DNA from: an uncultured Limosilactobacillus sp.
Lineage (GTDB): Bacteria; Bacillota; Bacilli; Lactobacillales; Lactobacillaceae
DNA: 59,364 nt
Assembly (NCBI GenBank): GCA_944327195.1
Contig: CALVGV010000007.1
Coordinates: 1-59,364 of the forward strand
Direction of reading: 5' to 3'
This document shows, piece after piece, positions 14,354 through 22,927 of this stretch. Made by a program: the position numbers and the translations under genes. The notes below the pieces were generated by a model. That model had not been told where the DNA came from. It saw only the letters and a program-made list of their open reading frames with translations, and searched no databases. Position 1 is the first letter of the stretch, and each line of letters opens with the position of its first letter.

Positions 14354-15169
14354 ATGAAAAGAACGGTTCAAGCCTTAACGATTGCCGGCCACGACTCCGA
14401 CGGCAGCGCCGGGATGCCGGCCGACCTACACGCCTTCTTTGCTGACCACGTTTACGGCCACGGGATTTTGACCGCCGCCGTTGCCGGCAATTCGACCGGG
14501 ATCTACGCCAGCCAAATCATGCCGGTGGACTTCATCGCCAAGCAGTTTGAGGTGCTGGCGGCCGACTATGCCATCACGGCCGCCAAGACCGGGATGTTGG
14601 CCAACGAGGCGGTGATCGACGTGGTGGCCGACCACTACCACCCGGAAGACTTTGGCCCGCTGGTGGTGGACCCGGTGATCATCACCAAGCACGGGGCGAT
14701 GCTCTTAGAGCAAGGGGCCTACGATCGTTTCCGCGAGCGGATCATCCCGCTGGCAACGGTGATCACCCCCAACTTCTTTGAGGCCCAGAAGTTGACCGAG
14801 CGCCGGCTGGATACCCCGGCCGAGATCCGGGCGGCGGCCGCCGATCTCCACCGCCTCGGCGCCAAGAACGTCGTCATCAAGGGCCGCCACGAGCCCGGCC
14901 AAACGGAACCGGTCCGCGACTACCTCGACCTGGCCGACGGCACCCAGGCCTGGTTATCCCAGCCCTATTTAGCCACCGACCGGGTGAACGGCACCGGCGA
15001 CACCTTCTCGGCGATTGTGGCCGCCGAGTTGGCCAAGGGCAAGCCGGTGACGGCGGCGATCAAGCGGGCCAATAAGATGACCCACGCCGCGATTGCAAAT
15101 GAGTTGACGGTTGGCCACCAGTATGGTCCAATTAATCACTGGGCCGGGATGGCAGCCGCCAAAGACTAG
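14354..15169 (+). CDS. ThiD/PdxK-family kinase (pyridoxal or hydroxymethylpyrimidine kinase)
   Basis: Ribokinase-fold small-molecule kinase of 271 aa. N-terminal ALTIAGHDSDGSAGMPADL corresponds to the ThiD-like GSDPSGGAG motif, followed by AAKTGMLAN, VVDPVI, and the anion-hole/catalytic Asp motif VNGTGDTFSA. It phosphorylates hydroxymethylpyrimidine in thiamine synthesis or pyridoxal/pyridoxine in B6 salvage. Firmicute members of this subgroup are often pyridoxal kinases, and no thiamine genes are adjacent, so PdxK is slightly favoured. The first Ser of the canonical motif (GSD) is His here. Extended -10 TGGTAAAAT about 45 bp upstream; followed 17 bp later by a DUF1304 gene. Confidence 0.85.
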   Translation: MKRTVQALTIAGHDSDGSAGMPADLHAFFADHVYGHGILTAAVAGNSTGIYASQIMPVDFIAKQFEVLAADYAITAAKTGMLANEAVIDVVADHYHPEDFGPLVVDPVIITKHGAMLLEQGAYDRFRERIIPLATVITPNFFEAQKLTERRLDTPAEIRAAAADLHRLGAKNVVIKGRHEPGQTEPVRDYLDLADGTQAWLSQPYLATDRVNGTGDTFSAIVAAELAKGKPVTAAIKRANKMTHAAIANELTVGHQYGPINHWAGMAAAKD

Positions 15170-15186
15170 CCGGCCGGAGGAATCAT

Positions 15187-15564
15187 ATGAACGTCTTATT
15201 ACCCGCAGAAATTCTGACCCTGTTGGTGGGGGTTGAGCACCTGGGGATCATGGCCCTGGAAATGTTTGCCAGCCCGGCCAAGCAGGCGGCCGCCTTTGGC
15301 CTCCCCGAAGCCTACACCAAGCAGAAGGAGGCCCGGGTGGCGATGGCCAACCAGGGGATCTACAACGGCATGCTCGGCCTCTTGCTGGTGGCCACTAACT
15401 GGCTCTTCGACTTCCCGGAGCGCCTCCAGGTGTGGGCCCTCCTGCTCCTCTTCGTCGTGGTGGTCGCCTTTTACGGTGGCCTGACGGTGGGCAAGAAGGT
15501 CTGGCTGATGCAAATGCTGCCGGCCCTGCTGGCCGAAGTGCTGGTGGTGGCGGTCCTAATCTAA
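15187..15564 (+). CDS. DUF1304-family membrane protein
   Basis: A 125-aa membrane protein with four TM helices. It matches DUF1304 by EILTLLVGVEHLGIMALEMFASP, FGLPEAY, the signature ANQGIYNGMLGLLLV and the C-terminal GKKVWLMQMLPALLAE. Function of the family is unknown. Its SD GCCGGAGGAATC lies 17 bp after the kinase stop, so the two form a bicistronic unit ending at a terminator. No biochemical link between them is apparent. Confidence 0.9.
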   Translation: MNVLLPAEILTLLVGVEHLGIMALEMFASPAKQAAAFGLPEAYTKQKEARVAMANQGIYNGMLGLLLVATNWLFDFPERLQVWALLLLFVVVVAFYGGLTVGKKVWLMQMLPALLAEVLVVAVLI

Positions 15565-15572
15565 GCCAAGTG

Positions 15573-15613
15573 AAAAAGGCATCTCCCGGCGGGCGCCAGG
15601 GGGATGCCTTTTT
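15573..15613 (+). terminator. Terminator of the kinase-DUF1304 unit
   Basis: AAAAAGGCATC-CCC, loop, GGG-GATGCCTTTTT. Confidence 0.85.
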
Positions 15614-15623
15614 GTTGTGGGAT

Positions 15624-15659
15624 CAAAAAAAGCCCCGGTCGTAAAGACCGGGACTTTTG
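15624..15659 (-). terminator. rpsD terminator
   Basis: On the minus strand AAAAGTCCCGGTC, loop TTTAC, GACCGGGGCTTTTTTT, 17 bp after the rpsD stop. Confidence 0.9.
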
Positions 15660-15676
15660 GTAACCGCGCTAAGGGA

Positions 15677-16285
15677 TTAGCGACGGTTGTAGAATTCAAC
15701 GACGAGGGCTTCGTCGATGTCGGCATTCATGTCTTCCCGAGCTGGGAGGCGGGTCAGTTGCCCTTCGAGCTTGTCAGCGTCGAATTCAACGTAGGACGGG
15801 CGAGCCACAACGGCTTCAACCGCATTCTTGATGATTTCGAGGTTCTTGGACTTTTCGCGAACCGCGATCACTTGACCAACCTTAACTTCGTAGGAAGGAA
15901 TGTCAACGCGCTTGCCATCAACGGTGATGTGGCCGTGGTTAACCAGTTGCCGTGCTTGCCGCCGGGTAGTGGCCAAGCCAAGCCGGTAAACCATGTTGTC
16001 CAGCCGCCGTTCGAGCAGGATCATGAAGTTAGTACCGTGGGTACCTTCCTTGATCTTGCCGGCCTTCTTGAAGAGGTTGGCGAATTGGCGTTCAGTCATG
16101 CCGTACATGAAACGCAGCTTTTGCTTTTCGCGCAGTTGCGTCCCGTATTCGGAGATCGAACCGCGGCGGTCGTTCCCGTGGTCACCAGGAGCGTACGGAC
16201 GACGAGCCAATTCCTTCCCCGTACCAGAAAGGGAAACGCCGAGACGGCGGGAAAGCCGCCAAGATGGACCAGTGTAACGTGACAT
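15677..16285 (-). CDS. rpsD: 30S ribosomal protein S4
   Basis: Primary 16S rRNA-binding protein that nucleates small-subunit assembly; 202 aa. N-terminal [34 protein letters not shown], then the S4 RNA-binding domain ([40 protein letters not shown]). It is the zinc-free form, lacking the Cys knuckle. Start 16285 follows GGAGGAATTTACTT; a longer in-frame start at 16369 has no SD and would run through the leader. Monocistronic as in other Firmicutes. The leader of about 165 nt suggests autoregulation by S4. Confidence 0.98.
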   Translation of the reverse strand: MSRYTGPSWRLSRRLGVSLSGTGKELARRPYAPGDHGNDRRGSISEYGTQLREKQKLRFMYGMTERQFANLFKKAGKIKEGTHGTNFMILLERRLDNMVYRLGLATTRRQARQLVNHGHITVDGKRVDIPSYEVKVGQVIAVREKSKNLEIIKNAVEAVVARPSYVEFDADKLEGQLTRLPAREDMNADIDEALVVEFYNRR

Positions 16286-16488
16286 AAGTAAATTCCTCCA
16301 AAAAATTTGATTGGAGTAAAATAACGATTTGTGCGGTTGGCATTCGTGCAGCCTGATTGGATCGTTCACCCTTGCAGCCGGGGTACTAGAAACACCATGT
16401 TGGCATCAGTCTGTTGACGAGCTTGCTCCACACTGCTGCATTATTTTACACAAGACTAAGCATACAATAGTCGTTCCCAAAAAGTCAA
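16286..16488 (-). promoter_or_regulatory. rpsD promoter and candidate S4 autoregulatory leader
   Basis: Minus strand: -35 TTGACT (16488-16483), 18 bp, -10 TATGCT (16464-16459). The mRNA leader is then about 165 nt and contains several possible helices before the SD. In Bacillus, S4 represses its own gene through a structured leader; similar control here is inferred from length and position. I did not match the sequence to a defined motif. Confidence 0.55.
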
Positions 16489-16571
16489 TAAAAATCTTTG
16501 CCGCCCTTAGGCAAGCCGCTTGTAATCTGGTATACTTTAACATAAGGATATTCATATAGGTGGGATTAACA

Positions 16572-18284
16572 ATGGTGCAAGTTTTAGTTGGGGTGCTGGT
16601 GATCGCACTGCTGGTCATCATCGGCCTCTTCATTTACCAACGGCAGACCTTAAAGAAGCTCCAGGACTACGCGGCGCGCCTGGCGGCCTTGCCGACCAAG
16701 CAGATCGACCAGCGGCTCGATAAGGAGCGGGTTGGGGCGTTAATGGGGGAGTCCTTGCGCTCCTTCACCCGCTTGCGGGAGCGCTACGATAAGGACCTCC
16801 TCCCGGCGATCAAGCGGGCCGAGGGGCAGGTTGAGGACCTAAGCCTCCAGGCCAAGACGACCAACCTCTTTTCGATCGGCGAGGCGGTCAAGGAGCTTGG
16901 CGAGGTGGTCAACGGGGCCGAGGAAACCTGCCAACAGCTTCAGCAGACCCTCAACCAGCTCGACCAGTCGGTCAAGAGCCAGGAGCAGGCCCTGACCAAG
17001 CTGCGCAAGCAATACAACGACTTTGGCCGCACCCTCGACGAGCAGGCCTTCCAGTTTGGCGACAGCCGGGTTCAGCTCCACGACCAGCTGGTCGGCCTGC
17101 AGGAAAAGTTTGAGCGCTTCGCCAAGGTCGCCAACCAGGGGGACCACGAGGCGGCCCAGGAGATCCTGGACGAACTGGAGGGGGAAACCAGTGATTTTGC
17201 CCACCTGCTAAAGGAGGTGCCAACCCTCTACAAGCCCCTCTACGCCGTCTTTCCCGACCAGTTGAGCGAGCTGGGCAACGGTTACCAGGAACTGAAGCAG
17301 GAACACTACAACTTCACCGAGGACAACATCCCGGCCCAACTGACCGAGCTGGGCGAGTTGCAAAAGCAGGCGTTGGGTGCCCTCAAGGTGCTGGACCTGG
17401 CCCCGGTTAAGGCCACCAACGACCACCTGGCCAAGGCCATTGACCACCTGTATGAGGTCATGCAAACCGAGCTCGACGCCCGGCCGCAGGTTGAAAAGCG
17501 CCTGCCGCTTTACGAGGACCACCTCGACCACGCCGAGCAGCAAAACCGCCAGCTGCTAAACGAGCTGGAGCGGCTCAGCATCAGCTACACCCTCAACCAC
17601 AACGAACTGGCCGACGCCCGCGGCCTCGGCGAGCAGCTCCGCCAGCTGCGTAAGGCCCTGGTGGCCGACAAGGGGGACCGCGACGCCCACACCGCCATCG
17701 ACAGCCAGCTACTGGAGCGGCTCAAGAAGGGCGAGGGTGAGCTGGTGGCAATCGAAAAGCAGCAGCAGTCGATCAACCAGGGCGTTGCCGACCTCCAGGC
17801 CGACGAGCAGCGGGCCCGGGCGGCCCTGCAACGCTTCGCCACCAACCTGAAGGCCACCAAGCGGCGGGTCGAAAGCCTCAACCTGCCGGGGATCCCGCAG
17901 GAGTACCTCGACTACTTCTTTGTCGTTTCCGACGAGGTCAAGAAGCTTTCGCAGGCGATGAACCAGCCGCAGATCAACATGGAAGAGATCACCAAGCAGT
18001 TGCTGGTGGTCCAGGAGGATTCGCAAACCCTTCAGGAGCGAACCGACGAGCTGCGGGATAGCGCCGAGCTGACCGAGCGGATGATCCAGTACGCCCACCG
18101 CCTGAGCGTTGATCACGAGCAGGTGGCGCCGGAAATCGAAAAGGCCCGCCGGCTCTTCAACGAGTACAAGTACACCGACAGCCTGGAGACAATCGGCACC
18201 GCGATCGAGGAGGCCGAACCGGGCGCCTTCAAGCGCCTCGAGCAGGCCTACTACGATGAAGTGGGGGCAACCAAGGCCCAATAG
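16572..18284 (+). CDS. ezrA: Septation ring formation regulator EzrA
   Basis: Membrane-anchored negative regulator of FtsZ ring assembly that also links division to wall synthesis; 570 aa, family-typical. One N-terminal TM helix (residues 3-22, VLVGVLVIALLVIIGLFIYQ) is followed by a cytoplasmic spectrin-like array of coiled coils rich in Glu/Gln/Leu. The start at ATG 16572 is 7 nt from AGGTGGG; the earlier GTG 16560 lies within that SD. An extended -10 TGGTATACT lies about 40 bp upstream. Monocistronic with a strong terminator. Gln codons are almost all CAG, unlike the atp operon. Confidence 0.95.
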   Translation: MVQVLVGVLVIALLVIIGLFIYQRQTLKKLQDYAARLAALPTKQIDQRLDKERVGALMGESLRSFTRLRERYDKDLLPAIKRAEGQVEDLSLQAKTTNLFSIGEAVKELGEVVNGAEETCQQLQQTLNQLDQSVKSQEQALTKLRKQYNDFGRTLDEQAFQFGDSRVQLHDQLVGLQEKFERFAKVANQGDHEAAQEILDELEGETSDFAHLLKEVPTLYKPLYAVFPDQLSELGNGYQELKQEHYNFTEDNIPAQLTELGELQKQALGALKVLDLAPVKATNDHLAKAIDHLYEVMQTELDARPQVEKRLPLYEDHLDHAEQQNRQLLNELERLSISYTLNHNELADARGLGEQLRQLRKALVADKGDRDAHTAIDSQLLERLKKGEGELVAIEKQQQSINQGVADLQADEQRARAALQRFATNLKATKRRVESLNLPGIPQEYLDYFFVVSDEVKKLSQAMNQPQINMEEITKQLLVVQEDSQTLQERTDELRDSAELTERMIQYAHRLSVDHEQVAPEIEKARRLFNEYKYTDSLETIGTAIEEAEPGAFKRLEQAYYDEVGATKAQ

Positions 18285-18298
18285 GAAAATAATTTGAT

Positions 18299-18338
18299 GC
18301 GGCGGGGAGCCAATCCTTTCTTCCCCGCCGCTTTTTTT
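18299..18338 (+). terminator. ezrA terminator
   Basis: GCGGCGGGGA, loop, TTCCCCGCCGC, T7. The -10 TATAAT of the next gene (18340-18345) begins right after the T-run, and its -35 TTTCTT lies inside the terminator. Confidence 0.9.
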
Positions 18339-18442
18339 GTATAATGGTTGGCGTTTAGAGTCGAACCGCGGGCCGTCCGCCCGCAACGCCTACCTGATTC
18401 CCGGACCGCCAATTAGTCCGCGAAGGTTAAGGAGGAACATTT

Positions 18443-19591
18443 TTGATTTACTTTGATAACAGTGCCACCACGCGGGTTTGGCCGGATGTTTTGGCCACCT
18501 ACGACCAGGTGACCGAAAAGATCTGGGGCAACCCGTCCAGCCTGCACCGCCTGGGAGAGCCGGCCTGGAACCTCTTGGAACAGTCCCGCCGCCAGATTGC
18601 CGACCTGATTGGCGCCAAGCCGGGGGAGGTCTTCTTCACTTCCGGTGGCTCGGAAGGGGACAACTGGGTGATCAAGGGGACCGCCCTGGCCAAGCGCAAG
18701 TTTGGCAAGCACATCATCACCTCGGGGGTCGAGCACGCCGCCGTCCGCAACGCGATGGCCCAGCTGGCTGGCCTTGGCTTTGAGATCACCACCCTGCCGG
18801 TCGACGAGGAGGGCCGGGTCAAGCCGGCCGACGTCAAGGCCGCCCTCCGCGCCGACACGATCCTGGTTTCGATCATGGCCGTCAACAACGAAATCGGCGC
18901 CATCCAGCCGATCAAGGAGATTGGTGAAATCTTAAAGGACTACCCGCGGGTTCACTTCATGGTCGACGCCGTCCAGGCAATCGGCAAGGGGCTTGACGAC
19001 CTGGTCTTCTCCGACCGGGTCGACTTCGCCACCTTCTCCGGCCACAAGTTCCACGCCCCGCGGGGGACCGGCTTCATCTACGCCAAGCAGGGCCGCCGGC
19101 TGGAACCGCTGATCAACGGCGGCGGCCAGGAACGCGGCCAGCGCTCGGGGACCGAAAACGTTGCCGGGGCGGCCGCGATGGCGCGTGCCCTCCGCAAGGT
19201 CAAGGAGGGCGAGGCCGAAAGCGTCAAGCGCGAGCAGGCCGTTCGCCAATCAATCGCCGACCACCTGCGCCAGTTTGACCACGTCCACCTCTTCTCCGGC
19301 TTGAACGACCACTTTGCCTCCCACGTCCTCTGCTTTGCCATTGAGGGGGTGCGCGGCGAAACGATCGTCCACGCCTTTGAGGAGCGCGACATCTACATTT
19401 CCACCACCAGCGCCTGCTCGTCGAAGAAGCAGGCCGAAGCCAGCACCCTGGCGGCGATGAAGGTTCCGGCCACCGTCGCCGAATCGGCCGTCCGGATCAG
19501 CCTCGGTGACCAAAACACCCTCGCCGAGGCGGCTGCCTTCAACCAGGCCTTCGACGAGATCTACGCTGGCTTCAAGAAAATCATCGATTAG
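18443..19591 (+). CDS. Cysteine desulfurase (NifS/IscS-like, NifZ type) paired with thiI
   Basis: PLP enzyme converting cysteine to alanine plus protein-bound persulfide, 382 aa. N-terminal [18 protein letters not shown] lysine in [27 protein letters not shown], and the active-site Cys in [13 protein letters not shown]. It begins at TTG 18443, 7-8 nt after GGAGGAAC. It lies 11 bp upstream of thiI. In B. subtilis the equivalent NifZ-ThiI pair makes 4-thiouridine in tRNA, which is the likely role here rather than general Fe-S assembly. The leader of about 95 nt contains a perfect hairpin (GCGGGC/GCCCGC) of unknown role. Confidence 0.93.
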   Translation: MIYFDNSATTRVWPDVLATYDQVTEKIWGNPSSLHRLGEPAWNLLEQSRRQIADLIGAKPGEVFFTSGGSEGDNWVIKGTALAKRKFGKHIITSGVEHAAVRNAMAQLAGLGFEITTLPVDEEGRVKPADVKAALRADTILVSIMAVNNEIGAIQPIKEIGEILKDYPRVHFMVDAVQAIGKGLDDLVFSDRVDFATFSGHKFHAPRGTGFIYAKQGRRLEPLINGGGQERGQRSGTENVAGAAAMARALRKVKEGEAESVKREQAVRQSIADHLRQFDHVHLFSGLNDHFASHVLCFAIEGVRGETIVHAFEERDIYISTTSACSSKKQAEASTLAAMKVPATVAESAVRISLGDQNTLAEAAAFNQAFDEIYAGFKKIID

Positions 19592-19602
19592 GAGGTGCTT
19601 TC

Positions 19603-20832
19603 GTGGCAAAAATTCAATACGACGAAATCATGGTCCGCTACGGGGAACTATCCACCAAGGGCCACAACAAGAAGAGCTTCATCGACCGGCTTGGCACCAA
19701 CGTCCGCAAGGCCCTGCACGACTTTGACGCCGTCAAGGTCCACGCCAACCCCGACCGCCTGCACGTCCTCTTGAACGGGGCCGACAGCGACCAGGTGATT
19801 GAGCGGCTCAAGAAGGTCTTTGGGATCCAAACCTTCTCGCCCTCGCTGCGGGTTGAGAAGGACTTTGCCGCCGTTTGTGCGGCGGCCCGCGCCCTGATCG
19901 CCAAGCAGGTCGACCACCCGGTGACCTTCAAGGTTGAGACCAAGCGCAGTGACCACAAGTTCCCGATGGGGACCTTCGAAATGAACCGCGAGCTCGGTGG
20001 CTACCTGCTCAAGGAGTTTCCGGACCTACTGACGGTCGACGTCCACCAGCCGGACATCGAGATCCGGGTGGAAATCCGCCTCAACGGCATCTTCCTCACC
20101 AGCGAAATCATCAAGGGGGCCGGCGGGCTCCCGGTTGGTTCGGCTGGCAAGGGGATGATGATGCTCTCCGGCGGGATCGACTCCCCGGTTGCCGCCTACC
20201 TGGCGATGAAGCGCGGCGTCTCGCTGGAAATGGTCCACTTCTACAGTCCGCCTTACACCAGCGAACAGGCGCTGGCCAAGGCCAAGGAACTGACCGGCAA
20301 GCTGGCCCAGTACTCCGGTAGCATCCGCTTCATCCAGGTGCCCTTCACCGAGATCCAGGAAACGGTCAAGGAGAAGGTGCCGGAGGGCTACCTGATGACC
20401 GTCCAGCGCCGCTTCATGCTCCGCCTGGCGGTCGAGATTGCCAAGCGCCGTCACGGGCTGGCGATCTTCAACGGCGAGTCGCTGGGCCAGGTGGCCTCGC
20501 AGACGATGGAGTCGATGCTGGCGATCGAGGCGGTCACCAACCTACCGGTCCTGCGGCCGGTCCTCTCCTACGACAAGACCGAGATCATCAAGATCGCCGA
20601 GCAGATCGACACCTACGACCTCTCGATCCTGCCCTACGAGGACTGCTGCACCGTCTTCACCCCGCCGTCGCCAAAGACCAAGCCGAACCTGGAAAAGGCG
20701 GCCAAGTACGAGGGCTGGCTCGACGTCGAGGGCCTGATGGAGCGGGCCTTGGCCGGGATCAAGATCGAAGAAATCCACGCTGGCCAGGAGTTCCTCAACC
20801 AAAACGAGGACGTCTTTGCCGAGTTGCTCTAA
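19603..20832 (+). CDS. thiI: tRNA 4-thiouridine synthetase ThiI (no rhodanese domain)
   Basis: Adenylates U8 of tRNA and inserts sulfur to make 4-thiouridine; 409 aa. An N-terminal ferredoxin-like plus THUMP region ([18 protein letters not shown] ... [14 protein letters not shown]) is followed by a PP-loop ATPase with [17 protein letters not shown]. It ends without the C-terminal rhodanese domain of the 482-aa E. coli protein. That is normal in Firmicutes, where the partner desulfurase passes sulfur directly. A thiamine role is then unlikely. GTG start preceded by GGAGGTGC. Confidence 0.96.
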   Translation: MAKIQYDEIMVRYGELSTKGHNKKSFIDRLGTNVRKALHDFDAVKVHANPDRLHVLLNGADSDQVIERLKKVFGIQTFSPSLRVEKDFAAVCAAARALIAKQVDHPVTFKVETKRSDHKFPMGTFEMNRELGGYLLKEFPDLLTVDVHQPDIEIRVEIRLNGIFLTSEIIKGAGGLPVGSAGKGMMMLSGGIDSPVAAYLAMKRGVSLEMVHFYSPPYTSEQALAKAKELTGKLAQYSGSIRFIQVPFTEIQETVKEKVPEGYLMTVQRRFMLRLAVEIAKRRHGLAIFNGESLGQVASQTMESMLAIEAVTNLPVLRPVLSYDKTEIIKIAEQIDTYDLSILPYEDCCTVFTPPSPKTKPNLEKAAKYEGWLDVEGLMERALAGIKIEEIHAGQEFLNQNEDVFAELL

Positions 20833-20846
20833 AATGATTCAAGCAC

Positions 20847-20964
20847 AAGCTGGGAAGAAAGGTTCAAAGCGCTCCGTACAGCTAAGTGAGAACGGGCTTT
20901 GGCACAGAATGGGCCAGAGTTCGTTCTTGCGCAGCTGCTAGGAGCGTCCTTTCTTTCCGCGATT
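20847..20964 (+). repeat. Structured dispersed element, copy 1
   Basis: A 118-bp non-coding element downstream of thiI. Its inverted counterpart is at 36,618-36,737. It folds as one long hairpin: GGAAGAAAGG/CCTTTCTTTCC, GCGCTCC/GGAGCG(T), CAGCT/AGCTG, AGAACG/CGTTCT and CTTTGGC/GCCAGAG, separated by symmetric internal loops (GTA/CTA, AAGTG/TGCGC). Both copies share the paired core almost base for base (GCGCTCCGTACAGCTAAGTG, AGAACGGGCTTTGGCAC, GAGTTCGTTCTTGCGCAGCT). It could be a structured RNA, a 3'-UTR stabiliser or a small non-autonomous mobile element. Confidence 0.85.
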
Positions 20965-20986
20965 ACTGTGTAATAGTCGAAGAATA

Positions 20987-21035
20987 GCGTAAAGAGGTTG
21001 GGAAGAAACATGTTTCTTCCCAACCTCGCTTTTTT
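20987..21035 (+). terminator. Terminator downstream of thiI and repeat copy 1
   Basis: GAGGTTGGGAAGAAA, loop CATG, TTTCTTCCCAACCTC, GC, T6. Near-perfect 15-bp stem related to those at 7,416 and 36,556. Confidence 0.92.
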
Positions 21036-21082
21036 GATGCTGCCGTGGCCAAAAAAACTTACAAAAAAGTGAGTGAAAAGTC

Positions 21083-21111
21083 TTGCCCGCCCGTTTGAGT
21101 GGTGTTATCCT
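21083..21111 (+). promoter_or_regulatory. Promoter of the 25-aa peptide gene
   Basis: -35 TTGCCC (21083-21088), 17 bp, -10 TATCCT (21106-21111). The leader of about 58 nt then contains a GC-rich hairpin (TTCCC ... GGGGGAA) before the SD. Confidence 0.65.
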
Positions 21112-21175
21112 AGCCCAATCATCATTCTTCCCGGTGCGCCCCTGGCCGCCGGGGGGGAAAACGGGAGGAAGCAGG

Positions 21176-21253
21176 ATGAATGCGCAAGTCATTGGCAGCC
21201 TGGTGATGCTCGGAATCTTGTTGATCCTGATCACGCCGACCGGGCACTTCTAA
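21176..21253 (+). CDS. 25-aa hydrophobic membrane peptide
   Basis: MNAQVIGSLVMLGILL, then ILITPTGHF: one TM helix (residues 5-20) with a short polar N-terminus and TPTGHF tail, no charged C-terminal tail. SD GGGAGGAAGCAGG lies at ideal spacing to ATG 21176. It has its own promoter and a terminator 18 bp after the stop, so it looks like a genuine monocistronic mini-gene. It does not resemble Fst/Ldr-type toxins, which carry a charged tail. Possible roles are as a regulator or subunit of a membrane complex; none can be assigned. Confidence 0.7.
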   Translation: MNAQVIGSLVMLGILLILITPTGHF

Positions 21254-21271
21254 ATTTTTAATTGAACCAAC

Positions 21272-21308
21272 AAAAAAACCGGCAGGCGATTTCTCGCTTG
21301 CCGGTTTT
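21272..21308. terminator. Bidirectional terminator (mini-gene / LCP gene)
   Basis: AAAACCGGCAGGCGA, loop TTTC, TCGCTTGCCGGTTTT. The T-run is longer on the minus strand, serving the LCP gene; it also follows the 25-aa gene. Confidence 0.85.
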
Positions 21309-21319
21309 CAGCTTAGTGC

Positions 21320-22645
21320 TTAGTAGTAGCTACTGGTTGTCCCGGTTGAGCCCGTCGAACCGGTGGAGCCAGTTGACGTTGACCCGTAGAGGGAACTGGT
21401 GCTACCGTAGCTCGAGGTCCCGTAGGAAGAAGTTCCGTAGGATGAGGAGCTGGAAGTAGACGACGAGGACGAGGAAGTCCCACTGCCGGCCACGTTGTAG
21501 GTGGCGTTGTTTGGCAGGGTGAATTCGGTGTTGGTGTAGCCGTCGTAGGTCGTTTGCTCGTTGTACATCTTGGTTTCGGCGTTGGTTACCTTGGTGTACT
21601 TGGTGCCGAGGGCCTTGTGGATCAGCTTGGAGATCCGGTTAATTTCCTTCGGACTGGCAATTTGGAAGGAGATGCCGTCGATCGTTGCGTCCTTCCCTTG
21701 GAAGTGGTAGGTCTTAACCGAGTTCATTGCCGACCGGTAGTTGGAGTAGAGCGAGGACACGCTGTCGAGCGGGATGTTGGTCTTGACCCCGTCCTTGATG
21801 GCATCGAGGATCTTGTTGACCGCCGAGAGCGACCCCTTCTTCTTGAAGGTGTTGATGACACTCTTCATGACTTGCTGTTGCCGCTTTTGCCGGCCGTAGT
21901 CCCCGTTCGGGTCAGAGTAACGCATCCGCGAGTACTTGAGGGCCAGCGCCCCGTTCAGGTGCTGCTTCCCCTTCTTGAAGTGGTGGCCTTCGTAGGTGAA
22001 GGCGAACGGGTTGTTGACGGTAACCCCACCAACGGCGTTAACCACCTTCTTGAGAACCCCCATGTTAACCACGGCGTAGTAGTCGATGTCGATATTCAAC
22101 AGTTCCTCGACTTGCTTGACCGTTTGCTTGGCGCCCCCGATCGAGTAGGCGGCGTTGATCTTAACGTAGTCGGCCCCCTTGCTGGTCTTAACCTTCACCA
22201 GGGTGTCCCGTGGAATCGAGGTCATCGTGATCTTTTCCGTCTTCGGGTTGATGGTGATGACTTCGATCGTGTCGGTGTTCCCCCCGGAGTTCCCCCGGTT
22301 GAGCGCCCCGACGTCGGTCCCCAGGGCGAGGACGGTGATCGGTGACCCGTTCTTGAGCTTCTTATCGAGCTTACCGTCGCCGCTAGAGAAAACGGAGGTG
22401 GCCGTCGAGTGGAGCTTGTGGTACTCGTAACCGCCGAGACCCATCACGATCAGGATGATCAGGATGATTACCCGGCGGACCCACTTGAAGGCGTCGCCGT
22501 GCTTGCGGTGGTGCGGCGGCCGCGGTGGCTGGCCGCCACCGTTGCCGCCGGTCGTCCCATCGACTTGCTGTTGGTCAACCCGGCTGGCAACTTGGTTTTC
22601 CATTTCCTGCCGGTATTGCGCCCGCGTTTCTAGTTCGTCGTTCAT
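21320..22645 (-). CDS. LytR-CpsA-Psr (LCP) family wall-polymer ligase
   Basis: Membrane-anchored enzyme that transfers teichoic acid or polysaccharide from lipid carrier to peptidoglycan; 441 aa. A cytoplasmic N-terminal stretch (QQQVDGTTGGNGGGQPPRPP, basic HHRKHGDAFKW) precedes one TM helix at about 53-75. The LCP domain follows with VLALGTDVGA, RGNSGGNTDTIEVITINP (conserved Arg/Asp), SIPRDTLV, and LKYSRMRYSDPNGDYGRQKRQQQV. The C-terminal 60 residues are a low-complexity Ser/Thr/Gly/Tyr tail with YGTSS and GST repeats. Start 22645 follows TTTGAGGAGCAAAAC; the 40-codon upstream extension lacks an SD. Confidence 0.93.
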   Translation of the reverse strand: MNDELETRAQYRQEMENQVASRVDQQQVDGTTGGNGGGQPPRPPHHRKHGDAFKWVRRVIILIILIVMGLGGYEYHKLHSTATSVFSSGDGKLDKKLKNGSPITVLALGTDVGALNRGNSGGNTDTIEVITINPKTEKITMTSIPRDTLVKVKTSKGADYVKINAAYSIGGAKQTVKQVEELLNIDIDYYAVVNMGVLKKVVNAVGGVTVNNPFAFTYEGHHFKKGKQHLNGALALKYSRMRYSDPNGDYGRQKRQQQVMKSVINTFKKKGSLSAVNKILDAIKDGVKTNIPLDSVSSLYSNYRSAMNSVKTYHFQGKDATIDGISFQIASPKEINRISKLIHKALGTKYTKVTNAETKMYNEQTTYDGYTNTEFTLPNNATYNVAGSGTSSSSSSTSSSSSYGTSSYGTSSYGSTSSLYGSTSTGSTGSTGSTGTTSSYY

Positions 22646-22666
22646 GTTTTGCTCCTCAAATTTGTA

Positions 22667-22694
22667 TTTTGCTAACTCTTTTAAATTAGCAAAA
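22667..22694. promoter_or_regulatory. Inverted repeat upstream of the LCP gene
   Basis: TTTTGCTAA - 10 nt - TTAGCAAAA, perfect 9-bp arms, 22 bp before the LCP start codon. It may be an operator or a leader hairpin near the ribosome binding site; nothing further can be said. The rest of the gap to 22,842 shows no clear gene. Confidence 0.45.
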
Positions 22695-22842
22695 GCCCAT
22701 TGGTGGCGCAACTTATTGGGAGGGGATTTAAACAAGTCGTAAAAAACAGGGGCCAAAAACGCCACAAATGACCATTGCTACCGGCGAAAAGCCCACTCCG
22801 GCCGCGGTTTGTGAAGAAAATGTGGCGGGCGAAACAAAGTGC

Positions 22843-22911
22843 TTGACGGGGACGGAAAATTGCCCTATTCTGTAATTCGTTCGATTCCTAATGATTATAT
22901 TCCTAACGATT
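22843..22911 (+). promoter_or_regulatory. Promoter and tandem 15-bp repeat operator of the MarR-ABC operon
   Basis: -35 TTGACG (22843-22848), 17 bp, -10 TATTCT (22866-22871). Immediately downstream, ATTCCTAAYGATT occurs twice (22884-22896, 22899-22911) with 15-bp periodicity, ending just before the SD. The placement suggests autorepression by the MarR protein encoded next. Confidence 0.7.
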
Positions 22912-22927
22912 TTTGAGGGGAAAGCAA

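Noticed and set aside
16329-16559. 76-codon plus-strand ORF in the rpsD leader/ezrA promoter region
   Set aside because: Antisense to the rpsD leader with no SD; composition is not coding-like.
20938-21234. 98-codon minus-strand ORF between thiI and the LCP gene
   Set aside because: It crosses a strong terminator and the promoter of the 25-aa gene, with no SD.
21176-21253. Type I toxin of the Fst/Ldr kind
   Set aside because: The 25-aa peptide lacks the charged C-terminal tail and no convergent antisense RNA promoter or direct repeats were seen.
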